Assembly (NCBI GenBank): GCA_036397975.1
Contig: DASWHW010000038.1
Coordinates: forward strand, 1 to 37,917
Origin: SZUA-287 sp036397975
GTDB lineage: Bacteria > Bacteroidota > Ignavibacteria > UBA10030 > UBA6906
Length of the DNA stretch: 37,917 nucleotides
Direction: 5' to 3'
Shown here in pieces: positions 7,561-15,192 of this stretch; position 1 is the stretch's first letter, and each line of letters begins with the position of its first letter. The notes below the pieces were generated by a model. The model had not been told where the DNA came from. It worked only from the letters and a program-made list of their open reading frames with translations, and did no database searches. The position numbers were made by a program, and so were the translations under genes.

Positions 7561-9363
7561 TCAATGTGGAGGGAGTGTACTTGTTCTCCCTTTGTTTGCC
7601 TTTTTGAGGTAATCCATCAAAGGCTGATAGTACTCCAGCATTGCTTTCGCACTGAGATCTTCTCCCGTCTTTTCTTTGAGAACTTTCCTCCAATCTTTGC
7701 TGGCTCCGGGCCTCATGATACTTTTGAGAAAATCACCAACTGCTGTGTTTCCATAGTAGTTGCAATTACGGGGGTCTTGATGCAAAATTTCTTTCGCGAT
7801 ATAGTTATGGAGATGAAATTTCAACACGCATGAAAGCGCGTAGTCATAGTACTGAGCCGCATCGTCTATAATGTGCGTCTTTGTTGCCGGATCGCAAAAC
7901 TCCTCGCCCCGGCGTCCAGGGGGGACTATTCCTTGGTACTTCCTCACATATTCCCACCACCGGGCATTAAATTCACTCTCAGGCATATCTTCTTCATAAA
8001 GGTCGTGTTCAAAATGCGACATGGTGCCGGCTGCAAATGGTATGAACACTACTGAACTGCGCGACAACGCATCGTTCAGTAGCCACTGCACCTGATCGAT
8101 CCTTCTGTTGTTCTCAAGCAGCCCGACGTGCTCAAGATAGACCCGCTGAGTGGATGCGATACTCATCAGGTCTCCCATCCCTTCGTGATAGCTTCGGTTC
8201 GCGCCTTCACGCAACAACAAGGGGACGTCCGGGTTGGAATATTCGATGAAGTAATAAATATGACCAAGCTCGTGATGGGTGGTGGCAAACCAATCAGCAT
8301 CCGGTTCGACGCTCATGAGCGACCTGTAATCGTTCGTGAGGTCGAGGTGCCATGCAGAGGCGTGATTGTTTTTCTTCCTTGACGATCCGGGTTCGACAGG
8401 GTAAAGATCGGACTTGTCCCAAAAGTTTTGTGCAAGTTTTGGGAATCCAAGGCTCACGTAAAACGATTCGGCCTGGTTGACGATCCACTCTTTCGACTTT
8501 CCTTTGAAGAGGTCATCCAGATCGATGGCCTGAACGATGCCTGGCCAATTCTGTCCCCAGCGGTTTGGCAACCAGTGTGCAGGAAGATCATCTGGGATTG
8601 GCTGCTTGTACCTCCTGGCTAATTCGTATCGCGCATAGGTGTGGAGTTCCTGGTAGAGAGGACGCAATTCTCTTACGAGGTCGTCCATAAAGGCCATCAA
8701 CTCAGGAGTAGTCATTCCATAATCCGCAACCTCGAGGTCGAAGTACGATGAAAAGCCCATTTCACGGGCAACTCGATTTCGAAGTCGCTGCAAATTGCCA
8801 AGCCCTGTGCGGAGAGTAGCTCCGACTTCTTTACTGGCTGTCCACGCGGCAAGGCGTTCAGCGGGGTCAGTAGACTTCACAAGAATGTTGTCAATATCGT
8901 TTGTCGAAACTGATTGGAGATTTCCATTCCGGTCAGGAATGCGATAATCGAAAGAGTAGAGAAGACTCGTTTGTTTTGTTCCTTCCTTGATGAGGGAGTC
9001 CACAACGAGGTGGATTGTCCCCGGTCGGTGGGCAGCAAAGAGAAATATCCTTTGCAATTCTGATATTTGGATTGCCGTTAACGCTGCACTGTCTGCGAGG
9101 AGGGAGCGCACGCTGGTAATAACGGCCTTGCCGCCTGCAAAGTCAGAAAGTGCTGTCTCTGCGACGACGCTCAGGCTGTCATGCACATCACTGATGTCCG
9201 TGTTTGCAAGCCAGGCTGCCTTGGATGACTCGTAGTAGAGTTGTTGGTATTGGCTCTCGTAGTCCTTCAAGAATTCAGACGCTTTCTCTCTCGCCGTTTG
9301 TTGCTTGCAGCTAAGGCCCGTCAATATGACGCAGATGATGGCTGTTCCGGTAATCGTATTCAT
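7561..9363 (-). CDS. M2-family (ACE-like) zinc metallopeptidase
   Basis: A 600-residue peptidyl-dipeptidase A (M2) family protein. The zinc site is seen in HHELGHIYYFIEY (about residues 362-374) with the third-ligand helix EGMGDLMSIAS some 25 residues later. Further family segments such as the C-terminal EKTGEDLSAKAMLEYYQPLMDYL are present. The start was set at 9363 because GGAGG lies seven bases upstream of that ATG; a longer open frame exists up to 9435 without such support. The N-terminus MNTITGTAIICVILTGLSC is a signal peptide with a weak lipobox, so the enzyme is exported and perhaps lipid-anchored. It would trim dipeptides from oligopeptide C-termini in the periplasm. It is the last gene of the chaperone/MoxR run. 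Confidence 0.92.
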   Translation of the reverse strand: MNTITGTAIICVILTGLSCKQQTAREKASEFLKDYESQYQQLYYESSKAAWLANTDISDVHDSLSVVAETALSDFAGGKAVITSVRSLLADSAALTAIQISELQRIFLFAAHRPGTIHLVVDSLIKEGTKQTSLLYSFDYRIPDRNGNLQSVSTNDIDNILVKSTDPAERLAAWTASKEVGATLRTGLGNLQRLRNRVAREMGFSSYFDLEVADYGMTTPELMAFMDDLVRELRPLYQELHTYARYELARRYKQPIPDDLPAHWLPNRWGQNWPGIVQAIDLDDLFKGKSKEWIVNQAESFYVSLGFPKLAQNFWDKSDLYPVEPGSSRKKNNHASAWHLDLTNDYRSLMSVEPDADWFATTHHELGHIYYFIEYSNPDVPLLLREGANRSYHEGMGDLMSIASTQRVYLEHVGLLENNRRIDQVQWLLNDALSRSSVVFIPFAAGTMSHFEHDLYEEDMPESEFNARWWEYVRKYQGIVPPGRRGEEFCDPATKTHIIDDAAQYYDYALSCVLKFHLHNYIAKEILHQDPRNCNYYGNTAVGDFLKSIMRPGASKDWRKVLKEKTGEDLSAKAMLEYYQPLMDYLKKANKGRTSTLPPH

Positions 9364-9401
9364 TTCGTTACCCTCCATAAGTATTGCTTGCATGAAATCA
9401 T

Positions 9402-11558
9402 CTAAAGCATTCCCAGGCGTTTGCGCAGGAACCACTCAAGTGAAAGCAGGACAATAATAACGGCCAGGGTGTATTGCCAGTTCCAGAGTTCTATCGAGGT
9501 TCCGGTTATTACTTCACGCGAGCGCATTTCAGGGCCACGCAAAATCTCTTCTTTAAGTCGCCCGGCATCAGCGGATGGAAGAAAAACTCCTCCTGTTCGC
9601 TCTGCCAGTTGACGCAGGAGTGCTATGTTCATACGTGTTTCCTGAAATTCAAGATTCAGGTCGCCCACGGTCAGTCTACCCTGATCCCTTCCGTACGATG
9701 TGCCATTTCCCGTCGCGGAACCATTGAACGAGTAGTCTCCCGGTCCCAGAGAAGCGATTTGACCCTCATATCGTCCATTACCAATCGGACGGAGAAGGAG
9801 ATTGAATTTCTTTTCTTTGTACGAAATTGTCACTTCCACTCTAGCGTCATTCACGGGGCGCGCACTTCCATCATAAACCTGCGCTTGAAAAGCGACCGGT
9901 TCATTTTGAAAGAACGAGTTCTTCTCCGGTATAATCCGAACCGGTTTCTGTTCCTCACGGGTCGTGAGCCATCGGACAGAATTGGAGAGAAACGTGGCCA
10001 GGAGATGTTCAGTGTCCGGCGTACTCTGAGCCATCAGACGCCAGCGCCAGAGGCCATAGCCAACGAATGCGAGTGATCGCTGTCGCTGTACACTCCGTGC
10101 TGCGACGAGGGGGTCTTGCAGGATAACTCCCTGGATGCGCATTTGAGCCAGAGTTGTTGCTTCGATTTTCGTCCGATAGGTTCCTTCCTTGCGGTAGAGA
10201 GGAGGCAGTCGGTCCCACGCCGAATTCCCGACGTCGCTGAGGTCGACAACCGGATGGGTTTCCTGAGTCGGCACCCGGGCATAAAAAACAAATTCTTCCG
10301 TATTGCGGATGTCGGTTGCGGTAAACGGAAGAACCGCTGCAAAATTGGTTAGCAGCTCATAATCAATGGACGACCCACCAACAAAGAACAGGGGTCTCGC
10401 ATGCTCAACGATTGCGTTACGGAGCATGTTTAATGTGGTCTGGCTTGTGGTCGATGTGGGAAAATCGATTGTGACAATGCAATCTGCTGAATCGAGCTGG
10501 CTTGCCGACAGTGGGCCCTCAAAAAAATCCTGACCGGATTTTTGTGTTCTCCCGTCCACGATGATGGCAGGATCTTCACTCAACGTTTGCTTGATGGCGG
10601 CAACATCGGGTGCTGGTGCGCCGGCGAGAACAAAGACCCGAAGACGACTCTTTAGCACGCGAACAAAGAAACTTTTGGTGTTGTTCTTGAGAGTGAGTTC
10701 TCCTCCCAACGGAGAGACGCGAACACTGTACTTTCTTGTCCCTTCCCCGGTCGGCAAGTACGACAAACGGACTGCGTAATCACGCACTCCTTTTTCCAAC
10801 GTGATGTTCTCCTTCGCCAGGATTGTGTTTCCGTCCGCGATGGAGACCTCGACCCGTTGTCCATCGTAACCGGTGCTGCGAATGCTGAAATCGACTGGCG
10901 CCTCAGACTCGTTATACACAATCTCGTTTGCAGCGACACTGCTCACTAAGATATCTTGATGGTCCGATGAATCTCCAATTCCAACAGTGTAGAGGGGAAG
11001 ACCAGTTCTTTCTGCATCATAGAGCGGGTTCCGGCCGATGTTGTATTCGCCATCAGTCAATAAGACAATCGCGGAAATATTTTCTTTTTCCTTCATGTCA
11101 CCGAGAATCTTGAGTGGCTCGGACAGGTTTGTCGCCTCCTCGGAAAACGAAAGAGAATCGTCATCGGTAATCTGTTTTTCCATTGTGGTTCCGATCGGGT
11201 AGTAACGGACCGACACATCACCGAACGATTCATTCCGTATTATGGCGAGAACGCGTTGAAGCTCATCATGTCGTTTGCCCAAACGGTCTTCGATATTCAT
11301 ACTTTGAGAATTATCGACCAGGATGGCGACGACGGGGGGGCGGAATTGAGAAACAACGAGACGAATGGCCGGTTCGAAAATCAGCAGGACGATTAGAGCG
11401 AGCGCCACCCCGCGCAGCAGGGAGAGAAAGAGTCTCCAGCCGCGCGACACCGGTGGGAGAGTAAAGCGATAGAAAAGAAAACCCGTCGCAAGCGAAAGTC
11501 CTACGAATGCAAGAATCAGGAGGAGTGGAGAGGAGAACGAAAATTCAAAGACGGGCAT
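9402..11558 (-). CDS. VWA-domain membrane protein (BatA/Bat-like)
   Basis: A 718-residue membrane protein with two N-terminal helices (about residues 10-30 and 44-62), a von Willebrand A domain and a C-terminal helix (near 690-710, WNWQYTLAVIIVLLSLEWFL). The metal-ion-dependent adhesion site starts with DNSQSM (residues 82-87) and continues with VLLTDGEYN. Proteins of this kind occur next to MoxR ATPases and are thought to act with them in chaperone-like or stress-resistance roles at the membrane (the Bat/aerotolerance group). The gene follows the MoxR gene by 30 bases with AGGAGA in front of its ATG. The extracytoplasmic region after the VWA domain has Ig-like strands (VAFQAQVYDGSARPVNDARVEVTI). 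Confidence 0.85.
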   Translation of the reverse strand: MPVFEFSFSSPLLLILAFVGLSLATGFLFYRFTLPPVSRGWRLFLSLLRGVALALIVLLIFEPAIRLVVSQFRPPVVAILVDNSQSMNIEDRLGKRHDELQRVLAIIRNESFGDVSVRYYPIGTTMEKQITDDDSLSFSEEATNLSEPLKILGDMKEKENISAIVLLTDGEYNIGRNPLYDAERTGLPLYTVGIGDSSDHQDILVSSVAANEIVYNESEAPVDFSIRSTGYDGQRVEVSIADGNTILAKENITLEKGVRDYAVRLSYLPTGEGTRKYSVRVSPLGGELTLKNNTKSFFVRVLKSRLRVFVLAGAPAPDVAAIKQTLSEDPAIIVDGRTQKSGQDFFEGPLSASQLDSADCIVTIDFPTSTTSQTTLNMLRNAIVEHARPLFFVGGSSIDYELLTNFAAVLPFTATDIRNTEEFVFYARVPTQETHPVVDLSDVGNSAWDRLPPLYRKEGTYRTKIEATTLAQMRIQGVILQDPLVAARSVQRQRSLAFVGYGLWRWRLMAQSTPDTEHLLATFLSNSVRWLTTREEQKPVRIIPEKNSFFQNEPVAFQAQVYDGSARPVNDARVEVTISYKEKKFNLLLRPIGNGRYEGQIASLGPGDYSFNGSATGNGTSYGRDQGRLTVGDLNLEFQETRMNIALLRQLAERTGGVFLPSADAGRLKEEILRGPEMRSREVITGTSIELWNWQYTLAVIIVLLSLEWFLRKRLGML

Positions 11559-11588
11559 GGTCTCCTATGAAGGTATCCATCTTCGTTC

Positions 11589-12596
11589 CTACTCGGTTTC
11601 AGAAACAAGCCGGCGGACGATATCAATGGAGGAAACGCCTTCCGCCTCAGCGTTGAAATTTGTTACGATGCGATGGCGCAAAACAGGATCCGCCATCTGA
11701 CGGACGTCATCAATATCCGGCATGTGGCGACCCCCGAGGATAGCGCGGGTTTTCGCACCGAGAATGAGATATTGGGAAGCCCGTGGACCCGCTCCCCAAC
11801 TGAGCCAGTCGTTGATAAACTTGGGAGTCCCATCCGATTTTGGTCTTGTCCGCGTTGCAAGCCGGACTGCGTATTCGATGACATTATCAGCAACAGGCAC
11901 CCGGCGAATAAGCTGTTGAAATTCTGTTATCTGCTCGCCGGACAACACCTGAGATAATTGTGGAGCGAATTGGCTCGTCGTCGCCTTTACGATTTGCAAC
12001 TCGTCTGCAAAGGATGGATAGTCCAGCCATAAATTGAACATGAACCGGTCAAGTTGGGCCTCCGGCAGCGGGTAAGTTCCTTCTTGCTCAATCGGGTTTT
12101 GAGTTGCAAGTACGAAGAACGGCTCTTCCAGCGAATAGGTTTGTCCCGCTGCAGTGACGCGATGCTCCTGCATTGCTTCGAGCAGCGCAGCCTGGGTTTT
12201 CGGGGGTGTTCTGTTGATTTCATCTGCAAGGACGATATTCGCAAACACCGGGCCCCGCACAAACCTGAAATTCTTTGCGCCTGTCGAGGCGCTTTCTTCG
12301 ATGATCTCGGTTCCGGTAATATCGCTGGGCATGAGATCGGGCGTAAACTGAATTCGGTTGAAGGAAAGATCCAAGACCTGGGCCACTGTTCGAATAAGAA
12401 GTGTCTTCGCAAGTCCGGGAACTCCGACAAGAAGGCAATGTCCCCTTGCGAGGAGGGCAATGAGGAGATGCTCGACTACTTGTTCTTGTCCCACAATAAC
12501 TTTGGCAATTTCTGATCGGAGCTGCGAGAACGAGTCTTTCAGCGCTGCGGTTGCCTGAACGTCATTCTGTTTTGTTAAGACTGATTTTCCTGTCAA
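11589..12596 (-). CDS. MoxR-family AAA+ ATPase
   Basis: A 335-residue AAA+ ATPase. Walker A is GVPGLAKT (residues 58-65) and Walker B LADEINR (123-129). Sensor and MoxR-specific segments follow (EEPFFVLATQNPIEQEGTYPLPEAQLDRFMF, then GAGPRASQYLILGAKTRA). MoxR ATPases work with VWA-domain partners, here encoded directly downstream. The start is TTG at 12596, supported by AGGAG eight bases upstream and by the absence of any ATG at a sensible position. It lies 41 bases after the pilin-like gene and belongs to the same run. Confidence 0.93.
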   Translation of the reverse strand: MTGKSVLTKQNDVQATAALKDSFSQLRSEIAKVIVGQEQVVEHLLIALLARGHCLLVGVPGLAKTLLIRTVAQVLDLSFNRIQFTPDLMPSDITGTEIIEESASTGAKNFRFVRGPVFANIVLADEINRTPPKTQAALLEAMQEHRVTAAGQTYSLEEPFFVLATQNPIEQEGTYPLPEAQLDRFMFNLWLDYPSFADELQIVKATTSQFAPQLSQVLSGEQITEFQQLIRRVPVADNVIEYAVRLATRTRPKSDGTPKFINDWLSWGAGPRASQYLILGAKTRAILGGRHMPDIDDVRQMADPVLRHRIVTNFNAEAEGVSSIDIVRRLVSETE

Positions 12597-12637
12597 GGAT
12601 AACTCTCCTGAAGTTACAATGGTCGATGGACGAGAAC

Positions 12638-13036
12638 TTAATTATTCATGCTCTCATCAAAGTAAGCGCTGTCACGCAATATCACCATTACGATTCGAAT
12701 CGGAGTGGCACCGTCAGCCCCCGTTTCGCGGCCGATAGCGGTGAGCGTGAGAGATTCTCCATTATTCACGAGGGAGTAAGTTGCATTAAGACCGGCTGCC
12801 TGTGTGGTTAACTGTGAGATGGAGGTGAGGTTGTCGAATGAATGTTCGCCTCCCCCAAGATTCAAAGGCGTTCGATAGTACACGCGAGCACGGACTGAGA
12901 GTTGCAGCATTTCATTCTGGATCTGATCACGCATTTGTTGAATTGCATTATCGGTAAAGAGAAAAATCCCGACTGCAATTGCCACCCCCACGATCAGCAG
13001 ACCCAGTGCAAGCAATAATAGCTGTTGAGCACCCAT
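12638..13036 (-). CDS. Atypical pilin-like protein (paralogue of the 33867 and 34354 proteins)
   Basis: A 132-residue protein with one hydrophobic N-terminal helix (MGAQQLLLLALGLLIVGVAI) and a small soluble domain containing SVRARVYYRTPLNLGGG. It is clearly homologous to the two pilin-like proteins at 33867-34280 and 34354-34749: the same MGxQQLLL start, the same A-R-A-x-x-Y-Y-R-x-P element and the same GGG-x-x-F motif at matching distances. It has no canonical prepilin leader and no Glu at position 5 of a hypothetical mature form after Gly2. It sits between surA and moxR, 15 bases after the former, with no visible Shine-Dalgarno, which hints at translational coupling. Function unknown; a minor subunit of the filament encoded at the right end is the natural guess. 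Confidence 0.82.
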   Translation of the reverse strand: MGAQQLLLLALGLLIVGVAIAVGIFLFTDNAIQQMRDQIQNEMLQLSVRARVYYRTPLNLGGGEHSFDNLTSISQLTTQAAGLNATYSLVNNGESLTLTAIGRETGADGATPIRIVMVILRDSAYFDESMNN

Positions 13037-13051
13037 TGGCCATGTGCAATG

Positions 13052-14305
13052 TTAAAGGTATTGTTTCCAATAAATGCTGGTGCGGAGTTCTGCAATCCAG
13101 GCAAGATATTCCCGGTTCCGCTTGAAATTCATTGCCAGCGCCTCAAGTCGTGAGTAGTCCTGATCCAGAGAAACAACGTGTTCCGGTATCCGTCTCTTCA
13201 TAAGGACGATGTGAAAACCGTTTTCCAGGCGAGCAGGTTCGCTGATCTCTCCCTCCTTGAGATTGACAATGACGGGGTAAAGATCCCGTTGCACCTGGGA
13301 TTCAAGGTCGAACTTTCCCAAATAGCCTCCGAGGGCTGCTGATTCCTTCGCTTCCGAATATCTTCGTGCCAATTCCGCAAAACTTTCTCCCGCCAAGACT
13401 TTCACCTTCAGGGAATCTAAAAACGCAATGGCGAGTGTGTCGCTTTCGGGTGTCCTCTGCATGCGAATGAGGATATGCCTTGCATGAACCGCATCGCCGC
13501 GCCTTTCAAGCAATTGAATGACGTGCAATCCAAAATCCGTTTCGACAATCCCCGAGGTCTCTCCTGCCTTTAATGCAAACGCCGCTGTCTCAAACTCCTT
13601 GACGAATTGTCCTCGTCGTACGAAACCAAGATCTCCGCCTTCGGGGGCGGAGCCGGGGTCTTCGGAGTGGCGTCTCGCGAGGTCCTCAAACGGTATCCCG
13701 GCCTTGATGCTGTCTACGAGAGACTGGAGTTTCTGTCGCGCCAGTTCCTTTTCCTCGGCGTTGAATTTAGGTTTGATGTAGATATGGGAGAGTTCGACTT
13801 CTTCCGGAACCTTGCCGATGCTATCATTATAAGTCTGATAAAACTCTTCCACTTCACGCTTTGTGACTGAAGTAGAACCGAACCGTTGTTGCTGGAGACG
13901 ATTTGCCAGGAGGTTTTTTCTCATTTGCTCCCGGAACTCTCTCTTTATTCTGCTGATCGGCATACCATAGAGCTCTTCCAGCCGGGCTTCCGAACCGACG
14001 CGCTGGATATTTTCTTTGATCACTCCATCCAGCTGCTGCTGAACCTCATCATCGCTGACGACGACGCTATCTTCAATTGCTTTTGCGACAATCAGCTTTT
14101 CGTTGATCATACTTTGAAAAACCTGATCACGGATTTCCGGCGTTGATTCTGTCAGTTTGTTGCTTTGGACGTAGAACAAAACCTGGTTGTCCAATTCGGA
14201 CTGTAGAACGATGTCGTCCCCTACCACGGCCAGAACACGATCCAGAACCTGCGATTGTACAGTGATTGAGACACAGAGAAGGAGCGGAGCAATGATTTTT
14301 CTCAT
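13052..14305 (-). CDS. SurA-like periplasmic peptidyl-prolyl isomerase
   Basis: A 417-residue exported chaperone: signal peptide (residues 1-18, cleaved after SITVQSQ), SurA N-terminal domain (LDRVLAVVGDDIVLQSELDNQV, a very typical opening), and two parvulin domains. The first is around residues 167-265 (ELSHIYIKPK to FGLHVIQLLE) and the second around 275-375 (VHARHILIRM to ENGFHIVLMK). SurA assists folding and delivery of outer-membrane beta-barrels to the BAM machine. It is the third of three parvulin-type genes in a row, eight bases after the middle one. The gene name surA is likely but not certain because Bacteroidota have several SurA-like paralogues. Confidence 0.92.
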   Translation of the reverse strand: MRKIIAPLLLCVSITVQSQVLDRVLAVVGDDIVLQSELDNQVLFYVQSNKLTESTPEIRDQVFQSMINEKLIVAKAIEDSVVVSDDEVQQQLDGVIKENIQRVGSEARLEELYGMPISRIKREFREQMRKNLLANRLQQQRFGSTSVTKREVEEFYQTYNDSIGKVPEEVELSHIYIKPKFNAEEKELARQKLQSLVDSIKAGIPFEDLARRHSEDPGSAPEGGDLGFVRRGQFVKEFETAAFALKAGETSGIVETDFGLHVIQLLERRGDAVHARHILIRMQRTPESDTLAIAFLDSLKVKVLAGESFAELARRYSEAKESAALGGYLGKFDLESQVQRDLYPVIVNLKEGEISEPARLENGFHIVLMKRRIPEHVVSLDQDYSRLEALAMNFKRNREYLAWIAELRTSIYWKQYL

Positions 14306-14313
14306 ACGCTTTC

Positions 14314-15192
14314 TTAATGTTTGGCGGAATGGGTCGTATCGGCAAAATCCGTCACCACTTCAACAGAAGTTTTTGCCCGAAGGTTCTGCATCAGTAATTC
14401 GTACGCTTCCTTTCTCCTGGCGAGAACAATGCGTTGGCGGATTTCATCGCGCACGTATTCCAGAGGCGGGAGTTCGCCTTGTTTCTTCAATGTGTATACT
14501 TGCATAACATAGTACCCGAGATCCGTCTTAACGGCAAAGGATGTTTGCCCGAACGGAAGTGTCCGCGCCAGTTTCCATAATTCCTCGGGATACAACGCGG
14601 GCTTGGAAAAGTATTGGTGGTCAATTACCTGAATAATTTGCTGTCGATGGACGGGATCATTTTGGAATTTCGCGAGTGTTTCCTCCCATCTGCTCCCGCT
14701 CAGGATGGGTGTTCGGAAGGCGTTCGCTGCATCCCTCTCAGAGAAAAGGACGGCGCTGATTTGCACAATGTCTTCCCGCAGAACAAAGTCCGATGACTCG
14801 GAATCGAACCGCTTTTTGATCTCGTCTTCGTCGATGCTCGAGCCATCGTCGGAATAAATTACTTTCGCGAGGTACTTCTCGATAATCAGCCGCTGTCTCA
14901 TCTGTTCGATTTGCTGCTTCACTTCTTCCTCATTCCCCACTCCTTCTCGCACCGCCTCCTGATAAAGAAGCTGACTGGTAATCCAGTTATCAACAAATTC
15001 TTGCGCCAGTCTTTGCCGATCGGCGCTCAGGTCCGCCCCAACTGCAGAAGTTACTTCCTCTTTGGCAAGAGAAGCATCCCCTACACGCGCTACGATATCA
15101 AGGGGTGGAGCTTCGCGAGGACAGCCCGCAAAAGAGAATAGGGAGAAGGCAACGACGTATGAAAGACTATGGTTCCGGGGTGAAGGCGTAAT
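14314..15192 (-). CDS. SurA/parvulin-fold lipoprotein, probable ATT start
   Basis: The coding frame extends well upstream of the first usual start codon (GTG at 14952). Translating back from there gives FVDNWITSQLLYQEAV, then DIVARVGDASLAKEEV, both typical of SurA/PpiC N-terminal domains. Before these comes a signal sequence ending in SFAGC, a good lipobox. No ATG, GTG, TTG or CTG precedes the lipobox in this frame. The stop at 15211-15213 bounds it, and ATT at 15190-15192 has AAGGAG seven bases upstream. That start gives 292 residues with lipid-modified Cys24. The PPIase-like region is divergent (FAVKTDLGYYVMQVY remains) and may be inactive as an isomerase. It overlaps the end of the preceding gene by 26 bases. 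The start codon is an inference; the gene itself is firm. Confidence 0.8.
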   Translation of the reverse strand: MTPSPRNHSLSYVVAFSLFSFAGCPREAPPLDIVARVGDASLAKEEVTSAVGADLSADRQRLAQEFVDNWITSQLLYQEAVREGVGNEEEVKQQIEQMRQRLIIEKYLAKVIYSDDGSSIDEDEIKKRFDSESSDFVLREDIVQISAVLFSERDAANAFRTPILSGSRWEETLAKFQNDPVHRQQIIQVIDHQYFSKPALYPEELWKLARTLPFGQTSFAVKTDLGYYVMQVYTLKKQGELPPLEYVRDEIRQRIVLARRKEAYELLMQNLRAKTSVEVVTDFADTTHSAKH

